A stretch of 64,000 nucleotides of DNA, taken from contig JBAIZL010000002.1 of the NCBI GenBank assembly GCA_036971475.1, positions 136,318,740-136,382,739 of the forward strand, written 5' to 3'. Below are positions 25,877 to 36,592 of the stretch, piece by piece. This DNA comes from Prosapia bicincta. Its lineage: Eukaryota > Arthropoda > Insecta > Hemiptera > Cercopidae. Made by a program: the position numbers and the translations under genes. The notes beneath the pieces are model-generated. The model made no database searches, was not told the origin of the DNA, and saw nothing but the letters and a program-made list of their open reading frames with translations. Each line of letters opens with the position of its first letter. Positions within the stretch are counted from its first letter, which is position 1.

Positions 25877-26871
25877 CTTAACTTTCGTTATAATTAAAAT
25901 TATATTTAATGTTACTTATTTACCTTTCCCTTTTAATGTCACACCTTCGGGTTTATAAAAGTATTAACAATCTTATTAATTTTTAAAAATCATTTGCATT
26001 TATTTTCTTCTATTAACTCTACACATTATTCTAAATTTATATTAATATTTTGCAGTGACAGGCTTGATATCTTAACTAAAATTACAATCATAAAAGGTGG
26101 ACTTCTGAGGCTTTAGATTTATAATAGAATAACATAAAAAAACAGTATTAAATTTTTATTCTTGCTCTCGGGGTCGCTATTACGGGAATTTTCTTTTAAA
26201 TTAGAATAATTTTTATAAATTTTGATGAACTTAAAAATTGCTTTAAACTAAAAGATAGATGTTTGTTGGCTACACTTATTTTCAACTATAATTATTGTTC
26301 TGAAGAGGCCCTGGAATCCTGACTTGTTCACTTCAGCGCTTACACTTGATGCAAAAAAAACTTACTTTATATTTCAAAAAAACTTTTACGTCGCACTTTA
26401 CTAAATTTTTACTTATAAAAAAAAACTCTACTTAATTTAACCAAATTCTCCCTTTACAACACTTCCATCCTTGTCCCCACCAACCTGTCTTTCTCCTCCG
26501 AGACTCTCCTCAAAACTTCCCCCTAAACTCCCGATCATTTAGTTTTTATGAATTCCCTAATCTCTCCCACTACCACCAATACGTTTTTGTCAGTTTCCCT
26601 CAGTTCTACAATTAGCTAAACCTAACGGTACACGGTTAATTCCCCAGGCTATATCGGCCGCTGAATTTCCCGTCTTAACAACTACGGACCCTGGTCTATT
26701 GTCTATTTGCCGGACTCCACTTATAACTTTCCTGGAAAAGAATAATGACCTGTTTTGGTACCTGCTTTGTCCGCACTAGAACAACTATTTGTATCTTCCC
26801 TTGCTTAATTCAACAGATGATTATTTTAGCAACTAGCTTAATTTAATCTAAAGCCTCGTACTTTATGTTAT

Positions 26872-26876
<5 letters not shown>
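25872..26876. other. No recognised gene
   Basis: Unique-looking AT-rich DNA with a slightly more GC-rich patch at about 26440-26800. No frame, splice-site set or domain could be supported. Confidence 0.6.
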
Positions 26877-26936
<60 letters not shown>

Positions 26937-26938
26937 AT
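26877..26938. repeat. (TA)n microsatellite
   Basis: TA run abutting the palindrome at 26939, the same association seen at 25.1-25.4 kb. Confidence 0.95.
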
Positions 26939-27076
26939 TACTATTGTAAATACTTTTATCCACCACTAAGTGCAATAATCACTCAGTGGTTTGACAATGG
27001 TCAAGTGACCGAAAGGTGCCTCATCACTAAAAGGTAAAATTATTTTAGTGGTGGGTAAAAGTATTTACAATAGTAA
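26939..27076. repeat. Palindrome with hairpin-GAAA core
   Basis: Arms 26939-26969 (TTACTATTGTAAATAC...CCACTAA) and 27045-27076 are reverse complements. The centre carries GGTC-aagt-GACC-GAAA, as in the palindrome at 25144. A further partial copy on the other strand lies at about 27170-27240. Confidence 0.75.
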
Positions 27077-27360
27077 CATATCAACTTCATAAAGTCAGTG
27101 AAACGTAAAATAATGGACAACGTAAAATATCAATATATATATAGTATAATTATTAAATGTAAAAAAACATTTTCCACCACTAAGTGCAATAATTTTACCT
27201 TATGTGATGAGACACCTTTCGGTCACTTGACCATTGTCGAATGAAGTCACTTACTGCATAAAGTCAGTGCAACGGAAAAAAATGGACAACGTAAAATATC
27301 ACGATTTTAACACCAACCTAGGTAAACAACTTCATAAAGTCAGTGCAAACATTGTTTACA

Positions 27361-30300
27361 GATAAACGTGTTACTAATTTAAATATTTTTTTCCCACAAA
27401 AATAGCAAAATATCTATTTAAAATACAAAATATTAAAACTACTTCATGTATACGAAACTTATTATAAGTTGCAGAGAGGATTTCTATTGTAATCAGGGTG
27501 AATTAAAAATATTCCAAAAAATTAACGTGCCAACTTACAGCTCTGCTTCATGACTGGTAACAGTGGGGATGTGTGTGTAAAAAGTAGATGGCCGCTCGAG
27601 GTCATAAGTACTACCGACCCATAATAGCACGCAAAAATTTACCTCTGGATTACAATAGTAATCCGCATGACCACTGCAGTGTTAAAGGAGGCAGATTTTT
27701 CATTGATTTTAAGGAGGAACAAACCAATCAGGAAAAATAGGCGTTTCAGAATTCACATAGAAAGTTTACTGACATTGGAAAATGTTCAGAAAGGAAAATT
27801 ATGACGAAGGTAAAGAATAAAGAAACCGCAAAAATCTAAAATTTAAAAAGTTATGACAAATATAAACCTTGTACTAAAATGGGTAAGCTGCCAACAAAAG
27901 GAGGCTCTGACGTCAGCCTCACGTGATTGCTAGGGGAAGGAGTCATACCATGTTATGTCACCTTCAACAAGTATGTTGATTGGACCAGAGACAACAGGTG
28001 AGAGAGGGAGTGTGTAGAGGGGGAAAGACAAAGCGTAGGAAATGATCAGCGTGTCTCAAACCGTCGTGAACGGTGGTTGGCTTTTCAAACTGTTCTGCTT
28101 TTGATGTTTTAAAAGTGAAAATCCCAACATTATGTGTAAAGTGCGGGGAAAGATAGCTGCCGAATTGTAACGGTTACCCAATCCTTTTTTAGGTGTTTCG
28201 GTCCTAAAAATTGGCTAAATTTCAACAAAGAATGTGGTGTATTTCAATAGGTTAGAAACGGAAGGTTTTCAAGGCTAATATAGCCAGATTATTAACCGTA
28301 AGTCGTTCTTTAGAAAAGTTATTGACATTTAAATACGCCAAAATGAATTTTAAAACTTTTTAAAGTGAAAACCATAAAAAATGTAAAAAACAAGTTTTTA
28401 AGTAACTGTTTTAAAATCAGAAATAAAGCTAGTGAAACTCATTTAGAAAAACAGGAATAAGAACTGTGCAATTTTAAAAATTAAATTCGCGGTGACCCGT
28501 GACAATAAAAGAAATGAAAAAAGAAGATCCGGGGGGGATGTTACACATCGCCAAATCAGGACAACCCAAGCTGAGAGGAATTTGATCATGATTGCAGGGT
28601 CCAGGAGACAGCTCGATTTGTGATTAGGTTAGATTTCTTCTCTCTACAATCTATAAATTTTAAACTCACCTATTTTTGGGGAAAACGGTAAATCAAGTAA
28701 TTCTTTTTAATTTAAAATCTGATGAATACACTATGTTATAAAGATAATGACTTTACCACAATTAGAGGTGAAGGAAGATAGGGAGAAGCAGCGCCATTTT
28801 GGCCTGTCGTCATCAAAGTCAAAATGACGGCTGAACGAGTAGAAAAGTAAACAAATGTTTCTTGAAAATAAAATTATATTATACAAAAATCCTTTTTGTC
28901 AAGATAGAAGATTAATATTGAATGGACACAAAATAAATAAAAGGCCTAAATTGCGATAACTTATATTAAAGCAGCATCCTTTTATCCGAGGTTTCACGTA
29001 ACCGTGGAAATTTCGGAACCCATTACGCGCGGATATGGAGGTATACATGTATTTGCTATGGTCTTGTAATGAAAACAGTTAAAAGAGTAAATAATCTAGG
29101 TTTAGGTTAATCCAAAGAAAGGGTAATTCTATTCAGATTTAGTTCTGCAAAAAAATTTAACGCTACTTTATATTACTCATCAATCTCTGTCAAGGAACAG
29201 TTTATACCAGAAATGAAAGTATGAGTACAGTGAAACTTAGATAATTTGGACTAATTGTGAGAATATGTGTTGGCGAGAATTAAAAGAAGATGTACTTACA
29301 GAATAACTCCTTTATATTTCTCAAATTAAGAGTACTAAGCACACTATATGAACGTAAATATTTTATATACAGATAAACTCCACAGTAATTTATTTCTCTT
29401 CAAACAAATCTGTTAGTTTTGGCTGTTTGATTTTCTGAGCCATTTTCGTGCTGTGCGACCTTGTAGTCTTTTCAGAATAAGACGCACGCAAAACATTACG
29501 TTCATTATTATGTTTATCTGTAGGTCTTAGACGTTGTTATTGTTGTGTTGGACTTTTTATGTATTTACTGTACTTATTAAAGTTGTGATATTTCTTATTT
29601 GTTGTTTTTGAATTTTCCTTTAAAACAATTCCGGGTTATCTGGGGGTCCGAGTAAACGGAGTCTGGCTTATCGAATTTCTACTGTAATTTGTATTTTTCA
29701 ATACAAAAATTACTAAGCTGAAAATTTTAAAAGTATTAGGAAAATTTAGTTACTGATGCATAGTTTCAAAAATTAACAAAATGTTACAAAGATGAAACGA
29801 ATCTTTAGATATTCTTATGAATGCCTTATATGCCAAGTTTTTTGGGTAAACCTAGTAAAAAATAGAAAAGCCAGTTATTTTAAAACTGAAGACTACTAAA
29901 TGACATCAATTTAAAATAAACCAGTAACAGGTTCATGTGATTGTGAATATAAAACCAAGGCCAAATGATTTCAAAATACAAGAAGGGAGCGAAAAAACAC
30001 AGATTTTACTGCATACAGATTTTATAACTATTTCAAGATAACTATAAAATAATTATTTTATAAATGTAAAATAATTGAAGCTAAAATATATTTAGCTAGA
30101 AGACAATCTTATTAGATGTGATGTTATTATACAGAAAAAACAACTGTAATTAGTTTAACTAGTTTCATCTGAAACTAGGCTGACAAGTTACCAACTCCAA
30201 CTCTAACCCATTCCACAAAGCTCAAATGTTGTTGAAGAATTGATTTCAGGGATTTAGCTCTGAATAAAGTACTATCTCGCTCCAGCTATTCTATAATATT

Positions 30301-30839
30301 TTTTTAATTTTTTGCATATATTTTTGCAAAGTTGCAGGGCTTGGTTGTGATTGTGTTTATCATAACAATTGGTTAAAACTGCAATGTTATAAAGGTTAAG
30401 CCTGAATGATTTTCTTTTCTTTGTAAAAACCTAAAAAATTACTTTACTGGTTATTTCTTATATCTATAAATACATGTTAAATTTAATTAAACAATTTTTA
30501 CAGATAACTCAGGAAGTCGTAGGAGTTCTTGCATGAGTAGAAGTGAATAGAATTTATTTCTTAATTATATAGTTTTCAAAATTTCTACACAAAATTTTAA
30601 ATGAACTTTATTTTTGCTGTGCTGTGCAAAAATGTTTTTTTGTGTAAGAAAGTAACATCACAGAATATTTGCTTAGGTTCAAAAGTGTAACAATATTTGC
30701 TTTTGAAAGATACAATTATTTCTTTACATATAAGTATAACAATTGTAACTTATTGTTTCTTTACAAATTAATTGATTCATTCTATATAATTAGAACTGAA
30801 CAACTACAAGTCAATTTTCTATTACTGATAAAAATACAA
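27361..30839. other. 3.5 kb without a recognised gene or repeat
   Basis: Ordinary AT-rich DNA. No convincing frame, domain, tandem repeat or terminal repeat was found on either strand. Introns or regulatory DNA of a host gene cannot be excluded. Confidence 0.6.
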
Positions 30840-30841
30840 CT

Positions 30842-31039
30842 GTTTCAGATTTAACATTGGCAGCTCTTTCAAAACTTATGAGGAACTTGGAAGTAGCAGA
30901 TGACAGTAAATGTGTGTATTTGAGTTCACATTTGAATATGTTATTATTACAACATACTAAAGAGGACGTGCATAATAATACATTTTTAATTTTAAATACT
31001 CCAATAGACGCTCATTATAACTGTGAAATATTTTTATGA
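30842..31039 (+). other. Open frame after a splice-acceptor-like site, possible exon
   Basis: A good acceptor-like sequence (ACAACTGTTTCAG, ending 30847) precedes an open frame that runs to TGA at 31037-31039; the first Met is at 30878. The frame is the same phase as the 315-codon gene starting at 31094 but is separated from it by stops at 31037, 31058 and 31076. It could be a host exon, a decayed upstream part of the viral-type gene, or chance. No domain is recognised. Confidence 0.3.
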
Positions 31040-31093
31040 CTGACCATAGATGTTATGTAGATGGTACTGTGTTGTTAAATTAATACCATAAAC

Positions 31094-32041
31094 ATGAATA
31101 GACCAATAGATTTAAGTTATTTAGGTTGTTGTAGCAGTTTAGTTGTCCGTAGATGTAAGTCTGATATAATAATTAGTAAATATAAATTTTTAGATTTAAT
31201 TTTGATAGTTTTAAGATATTTACTATTTAGTGTGTTATCCTTATTTAGTAATTCCTATATGAACGTTAATCAAATAAATGTAATATTTCAATTTATAAGA
31301 TCCGGCAAATGCCAAGATTTAGACCTTTTTAGAAAAATTTTAACCGGGTATTATAAATTGAAAAAATGTGAATTATTTGATAGATGTTCATTCTGTCATA
31401 AATATAAATTTCAGAAAAGATATATTCATTATAAACAAATTAACTTTAGAGAAAAATATGAATACTATTTTAAATATATAAATTCTAAATTGAGGGAGGG
31501 GGGATATTTAAAAAAAGTTTTTCTAGAAAATTGGGAGGATATAGTACGTACCATTCTCGTGCTGATTGAATATGAGTTGAGGTTGGAATATTCAAAAATT
31601 TTCAAAATGGACGACTTACAACACCATCATTATAATATGAAGCTATTAAACGTTGTAAGACCGTATATAAAAAATATATCGAAAACCCACTTCTATAACA
31701 TGTATATATTTAATTATATTCTATACAATGATCGTGATGGTATGTTCACTAATATAGAGTATAATAAAGATAATGTTATAGAAAGGTATCAATTATTTTT
31801 TAGAAAATTTTGTAAATTCGATGAATACTTTAATCTGTCCTTTGACCTAGGTCCCCCATACTGGTCCTGGAACAACAACAATATTAATTCAGACGAGTAT
31901 GGGATATCCTATATACTAGATGGGAAACATTTTAATAATAATATGGCTCATTACGATCTGAAGTTAACCGGCCGTCAAGAAAGAATGGGTATTCAAAATA
32001 CGTATTCCGTATTGGGTAACGTTAGACTGTCAGAATTCTAA
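31094..32041 (+). CDS. Unknown 315-residue protein of the virus-like island
   Basis: A 315-codon open frame in DNA this AT-rich is unlikely by chance, because stop codons are frequent here, so a real or recently real gene is inferred. The protein has a hydrophobic stretch at about residues 33-52 that could span or anchor in a membrane, a cysteine group at C92, C98 and C101 followed by a basic aromatic region, and a C-terminal half ending in PPYWSW (255-260) and RQERMGIQ (294-301). I recognise no family. ATG at 31094 is the first Met after in-frame stops. Codon use is far more AT-rich than in the nearby IAP and polymerase genes, so it may have another origin or age. No TATA/TCAGA promoter is evident upstream. 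An interrupted frame follows at 32079. Confidence 0.6.
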   Translation: MNRPIDLSYLGCCSSLVVRRCKSDIIISKYKFLDLILIVLRYLLFSVLSLFSNSYMNVNQINVIFQFIRSGKCQDLDLFRKILTGYYKLKKCELFDRCSFCHKYKFQKRYIHYKQINFREKYEYYFKYINSKLREGGYLKKVFLENWEDIVRTILVLIEYELRLEYSKIFKMDDLQHHHYNMKLLNVVRPYIKNISKTHFYNMYIFNYILYNDRDGMFTNIEYNKDNVIERYQLFFRKFCKFDEYFNLSFDLGPPYWSWNNNNINSDEYGISYILDGKHFNNNMAHYDLKLTGRQERMGIQNTYSVLGNVRLSEF

Positions 32042-32078
32042 TGCACCATAATATTATTAAGATTAGTACCATTATATT

Positions 32079-32615
32079 TATGACAAACGCCTGCCCTGTG
32101 ACGTAGAGCTAGAAACGTTACAAATGAATAGGTCGTTTGAGAAACACCTCATGTCCGTAGAGAACCAACTTTAGGGGGAAAAGTGGTTAACGCCAATATC
32201 TAACGCTATTTTCCAAATTTTAACATGTCTGTACAGATGCAAGGCAGAGACAATTGTAATAATCTATTCAAATTATCTACCAAATTTACATATTAAAAAA
32301 CTATTCGGAGATGTGTTGATTCTCAAACGTTCTATTCACATGATATTTAGCGTAGATTATATAAATTGTATCATAGAACCTAATATAGAAATTGAATAAA
32401 ATTTAAGTAAAACATTATTAGAATTTAACATTGATATTTCATTGTTTAAAATGAGAAAAGCTAAGCCAATAGCCGGGATATGGGTTTTATTATATAAATG
32501 AAAAGGAGAGAAAAACACTAAATTACACCTGAAGCTGCCGCCGTCGTCGTCGCTGAGACGTGAAGAGGAAATGCCGTGTACCAAACCCCGTCTGAAGTTA
32601 ACAGTAGATTCTTAA
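32079..32615 (+). pseudogene. Interrupted frame downstream of the 315-residue gene
   Basis: One reading frame of about 178 codons contains only three internal stops (TAG 32172, TAA 32397, TGA 32499), far fewer than expected in DNA of this composition. It reads as plausible protein between them (for example LCRC-type YRCKAET and PPSSSLRREEEM). It has the same strand as, but a different phase from, the 315-residue gene 38 bp upstream. The simplest reading is a decayed second gene of the same island; a chance low-stop frame is possible. No family recognised. Confidence 0.4.
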
Positions 32616-33288
32616 ATGATTTGAACACTAGAGCTACTGTATTAATTAGACATCGCTACTAAAATATATTCTATTACTATTAATGAACAGTGTAAGCAAA
32701 ACTAAATTGGACCTCAAAATTTTAAATTCATACTATATATAGTGGAACAGTGAAATTGTGACTATAGAACTGTATTTACACCGCTCGTAAATAACAAATG
32801 AGGATCAGATTTATCCGTGGTTTGAAGCATTGACTATCTACCAATACAACAGAACATCTTTGGCTATGGAGACAACAGATTGTAGAAAAAACTGATTTGA
32901 GTAAATCTACCTGGAACTAGGAGTGAACCAGAGTGTCTAGTCAGATGTTATTGACTCTCTCTCTTTCTCATTATATATAAAAATTATATATGGAAAAACG
33001 TTTGGGGGAAAGATGTCATTCTAAAAATTTTAATTCAATTAAATCTTTCACATAGAATTCAAGATATATATGCAATGGCTTAGTTTATAGCGTAACTTAG
33101 AGAGGTAATGGAATATATGTGTCTAATATACTAAATAGCTAAATAGAGAAAAACTTATAATTGAATGTCATATGTCTAAAGGATTACTTGTTTGTTAACT
33201 ATAGCTAATAATTTTGTAAAACGTATGATAATTATGAATAACAGTTGTTTAACCTATAAGGCTACAGGAATGCTGAATGTAACTAATG
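32616..33288. other. No recognised gene
   Basis: AT-rich intergenic DNA. From about 33120 it contains a diverged partial relative of the following 192-bp units (AAATAGAGAAAAACTTATAATTGAATG). Confidence 0.55.
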
Positions 33289-33864
33289 TTTTGTAAAAAT
33301 ACTAATTATTTAAATAGAAAAAATCTAATAATTGAATGAAAATATAAAATATGAATAACAAATGTAATATAAAATATATTAACTAGATTAAGGGTAATAT
33401 CCTATATCATACAACAAGTGTATTCATGATGGTAATTGTTTTTGGACAGGATGTAAAATGTATAATTATTATAACTATTGTTTTGTAAAAATACTAATTA
33501 TTTAAATAGAAAAAATCTAATAATTGAATTAAAATATAAAATATGAATAACAAATGTAATATAAAATATATTAACTAGATTAAGGGTAATATCCTATATC
33601 ATACAACAAGTGTATTCATGATGGTAATTGTTTTTGGACAGGATGTAAAATGTATAATTATTATAACTATTGTTTTGTAAAAATACTAATTATTTAAATA
33701 GAAAAAATCTAATAATTGAATTAAAATATAAAATATGAATAACAAATGTAATGTCAAATATATTAACTAGATTAAGGGTAATATCCTATATCATACGACA
33801 GGTGTCTCCTCATGTTGCTAATTGTATTTGGACAGGATGTGAAATGTATAATTATTATGAAAGG
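33289..33864 (+). repeat. Three-copy 192-bp tandem repeat
   Basis: TTTTGTAAAAATACTAATTA starts units at 33289, 33481 and 33673, an exact 192-bp period with very few changes. Each unit includes GGGTAATATCCTATATCATAC and TTTTTGGACAGGATGTAAAA. The CCTATATCATAC string also appears at about 41038, beyond the polymerase gene. AT-rich tandem repeats between genes occur in many large DNA viruses as regulatory or origin elements, but no such role can be shown here. Confidence 0.93.
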
Positions 33865-34264
33865 GTATAAAATGTTCACAAATGCCGCCTATGTGTTATA
33901 AAGTATCAAATAATCAATTAAAAGTTTATATAAAACGACGCAAGCACAATTTAGGTATATATAAAGAGTATCTGGAAATATTTAACACTAAATTATTAAA
34001 GAGAGGATAGATAGATTTGTCATCTGAAATTAATATTAATAATTGATGAATGTTCTCAACACTTATAGTATACAGAAAATTAGACACAAAAAAATAAAAG
34101 AGGTAATGATTGCAGACTCTAGTACTATACAATTTATTAGCCCTGTCTCCTCTCATGTGTGATGCCGTATCCGTTTATATTATCAGGTGACTGTATGGTA
34201 TCTCCAACCCCTTTAGATATGTAGAGGGGATGATGACGTAATCAACCCTTAACCAAGAGAACAA
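33865..34264. other. Intergenic stretch upstream of the IAP gene
   Basis: No supported gene. A 76-codon minus-strand frame at 33926-34156 has no recognisable domain and no promoter-like sequence. Confidence 0.5.
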
Positions 34265-34298
34265 TATAAATACGGATAACACAGACCCAAGTCCTCAG
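34265..34298 (+). promoter_or_regulatory. Core promoter of the IAP-like gene
   Basis: TATAAATA at 34265-34272 is followed 32 bp later by TCAGA (34295-34299), an arthropod-style initiator, and the ATG lies only 10 bases further in the context ACACCATGG. The same layout with the same TCAGACA string precedes the 102-codon gene on the other strand. Confidence 0.7.
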
Positions 34299-34306
34299 AC
34301 AACACC

Positions 34307-34840
34307 ATGGTAGGTGTTTACTACTGGATAGATACTCTCACAATCGAGAAGAAAGCGTTCCCCAAACTATCACTGTATCGTCGTAGATTACGCTCGTTTC
34401 GTACTTGGAAAGGAGTGTCAAATGATACTGTCAACCCCATGCGTCTCAGTGAGGCGGGATTCTTCTACACCGACCAAGAAGATCAAACATTGTGCTTTAC
34501 ATGCGCTGGAGGCCTTGAAGATTGGTCAGCGACTGATGATCCGTTACAGGAACAGGCAAAGTGGTTTCCTAAATGTAAATACGTAGTGGGTGTAAGTTCT
34601 AAACGGGCACAGATGGGGGTAGACATATGTACAACAGACGATGAAGACTACTCGGATGATGATGGTGTAAACATTCAGGATGATCGTACGTTGTGTAAGA
34701 TTTGCTGTATTGATGAAATACAGGTTGCCCTTCTACCGTGCGGACATGTGTTTGCCTGTCAGGGGTGTGCCTTAAACCTTCAAGAGTGTAGCATATGTAG
34801 AGTACAGACATCCGCTACGATAAGAGTATATCTATCGTAG
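34307..34840 (+). CDS. IAP-like protein, one BIR plus C-terminal RING
   Basis: Inhibitor-of-apoptosis family, 177 residues. A single BIR spans about residues 25-95 (RRLRSFRTW, AGFFYT, CFTC at 63-66, DDP, AKWFPKC to C90). An acidic linker follows (about 109-126), then a complete C3HC4 RING at 130-164 (C130, C133, C145, H147, C151, C154, C161, C164) ending in the family-typical VYLS tail. IAPs bind caspases or their antagonists through the BIR, and the RING acts as a ubiquitin ligase. Oddity: the zinc-binding His normally found seven residues before the last BIR cysteine is Gln83 (CAG), so BIR folding may be weakened. The intact frame, own promoter and 3-prime AATAAA suggest a compact, intronless viral-type gene. 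A retrocopied host IAP is the alternative. A viral or viral-type origin is inferred from the neighbouring polymerase. Confidence 0.88.
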   Translation: MVGVYYWIDTLTIEKKAFPKLSLYRRRLRSFRTWKGVSNDTVNPMRLSEAGFFYTDQEDQTLCFTCAGGLEDWSATDDPLQEQAKWFPKCKYVVGVSSKRAQMGVDICTTDDEDYSDDDGVNIQDDRTLCKICCIDEIQVALLPCGHVFACQGCALNLQECSICRVQTSATIRVYLS

Positions 34841-34876
34841 CTAAGCCTAATACAATGTAAATAATATTATGTGATC

Positions 34877-34882
34877 AATAAA
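34877..34882 (+). terminator. Poly(A) signal of the IAP-like gene
   Basis: AATAAA 37 bases after the stop codon, followed by AACG and a T-run. Confidence 0.6.
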
Positions 34883-35433
34883 ACGATTTTTTACGATACA
34901 TGTGTTTGTACTTATTGTTGAAAAAAACGAAACACCATTAATAAAATAAACAATAACGTTAGATCAACATGGTATATAAGGTAATAAGTAATAGTGTCTT
35001 GATGATAGAGAAGTATATTTACATTAATAATAATATGATGTGAAAAATAAACATAATTAAACATTCAATGTTACATTTCTTAAATCTAGTTACAAATACT
35101 TTGCTATTGCATTATATCCAATACAACGTCAATTTTACAAAAGCTATATAACTGATTGGAATTAGTCTTTCAAAAGACAAATTAATAGAAATTTAGGCAG
35201 TTTATATAATAATTCTCTATCATCCTCTAAAATAGACTTCACAAGTTTAACACTATCTCTTAATATTAGACATTTTCTGTAAACTGTAAAAATTCTCTAT
35301 ATCTGGCATAATTTCGTCTGTGAGCTAAATTTAATTTATAAAGGTCCAATATATATTCACAGAAACATGTAAACTCATATCCCCGGTCTAATGCCATTTT
35401 AGTGTTGTAATTCTAAAACAATATAAACTGTTG
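34883..35433. other. AT-rich spacer between convergent genes
   Basis: Separates the plus-strand IAP-like gene from the minus-strand 102-codon gene. No supported frame or repeat seen. Confidence 0.55.
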
Positions 35434-35742
35434 TTAAAAGCTAGGACAAAACACACTCATGGTGATGTCATCATGATAATCCCTTGATAACCAAAAGGTA
35501 TGGCCTCCTATGTATAACATATGCTCACTCGAAAAGATTACATCCAAAAATATTTTTTTATATGCTTTTCTTACATTATAGGCAAATTTCCTAAAAGTCT
35601 GAACAGTTTTCTCAAACACATACAAAGGATTATAAGTATAAAATATATTTAAATGGGTAAATATACTAATGAAATCGTCATCTAAATAGCTTATAATCTT
35701 GTCGCTAATTAGCGGGTTGTTGAAGCATTTAACTGATGCCAT
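35434..35742 (-). CDS. Unknown 102-residue protein
   Basis: The frame is open upstream of this Met, but the start at 35742 is chosen because it has a strong context (GCCATGG) and lies just after a TATA plus TCAGACA promoter. The product begins MASVKCFNN and ends VFCPSF. It has an acidic YLDDDF segment, a central basic region (NVRKAYKKIF) and no signal peptide, membrane segment or known motif. If a longer upstream start were used, about 46 more residues would be added. No family recognised. It sits between the IAP-like gene and the polymerase, on the polymerase strand, and shares its promoter design with the IAP gene, which argues that it belongs to the same island. Confidence 0.5.
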   Translation of the reverse strand: MASVKCFNNPLISDKIISYLDDDFISIFTHLNIFYTYNPLYVFEKTVQTFRKFAYNVRKAYKKIFLDVIFSSEHMLYIGGHTFWLSRDYHDDITMSVFCPSF

Positions 35743-35746
35743 GGCG

Positions 35747-35789
35747 TGTCTGAAAAGTAACACAAAGGTTATTACAATAATGTTATATA
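35747..35789 (-). promoter_or_regulatory. Core promoter of the 102-residue gene
   Basis: On the minus strand TATATAAC (35789-35782) is followed by TTTTCAGACA with TCAGACA at 35753-35747, then ATGG five bases on. The TCAGACA-to-ATG layout matches that of the IAP-like gene. TTTTCAG could alternatively be read as a splice acceptor. Confidence 0.55.
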
Positions 35790-36075
35790 CACAAATATCC
35801 CCCGAAGGGGGAGAGGAGAGGCCCAACCCCGCCATCTCCATCGTGACATCCGTCCAAAAAACGATGCCTCCGTATATCAATGACCCTCCTACTTGACAAG
35901 TACATTCACCTTACGGACCTTTACGGCCGCTCCAGAGGGGATGCATACTCCTTACGAGCTTGTTAGAGCCACGCCAGAGGGCATTCATCCTTCTCATTCA
36001 TACTACTCATCAAGCAGGAGGATCTAAAAATTACTTTTCGAAAACATTTGTGTGAAAAATAAACATTTGCTAGTA

Positions 36076-36474
36076 CATAGCTATTCATTTTGTTCACTCA
36101 TTCGTGGAATTTTGTAGCCATGAGGTAGTAATCATTGTCCAGAAATACATTTTTTTTAAAATTTTTTATAATTTTTATTATTTTTTTTGTTAATCTGAAT
36201 ATTTATAGAAAACAATACAGTACATAGCTAATCAATATGTTCACCTAACCATGGCTTTATTGTAACCATAAGGGGGTAATCATTGTGCATAACTAATACT
36301 TATTATTTTTTATAATATTTATATATGTATTTATATATATAATCTAGCATTTGTTAAGCTGAATATTTATAGAAAACAATACATAGCTAATCATTATGTT
36401 CACCCAACCGTGGCTTTATTGTAACCATAAGGTGGTAATCATTGTACAGGTTTAATACTTAATATTTTTTATAA

Positions 36475-36530
<56 letters not shown>

Positions 36531-36587
36531 CTAGCATTTGTTAAGCTGAATATTTATAGAATACAATACAGTACATAGCTATTAATT
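36076..36587 (-). repeat. Tandem partial copies of the polymerase gene tail and 3-prime flank
   Basis: CATAGCTA blocks begin at 36076, 36223, 36382 and 36574. The last runs into the true 3-prime end of the polymerase gene. The first three are followed by diverged versions of that same end (the part around TTTGTAACCGTAAGGTAGT). GAATATTTATAGAAAACAATAC and TAATCTAGCATTTGTTAAGCT are shared between units. Units differ in length mainly through a (TA)n run at 36479-36528. The polymerase tail plus downstream DNA was therefore duplicated in tandem and then decayed. Confidence 0.72.
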
Positions 36588-36592
36588 TTATT
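36587..36592 (-). terminator. Poly(A) signal overlapping the polymerase stop codon
   Basis: On the minus strand AATAAA (36592-36587) includes the TAA stop of the polymerase frame, a very compact 3-prime end. The tandem copies downstream have lost this hexamer. Confidence 0.5.

Noticed and set aside
25614..25958. 114-codon Ile/Tyr-rich frame
   Set aside because: Reads through a (TA)n microsatellite; no coding signal outside it.
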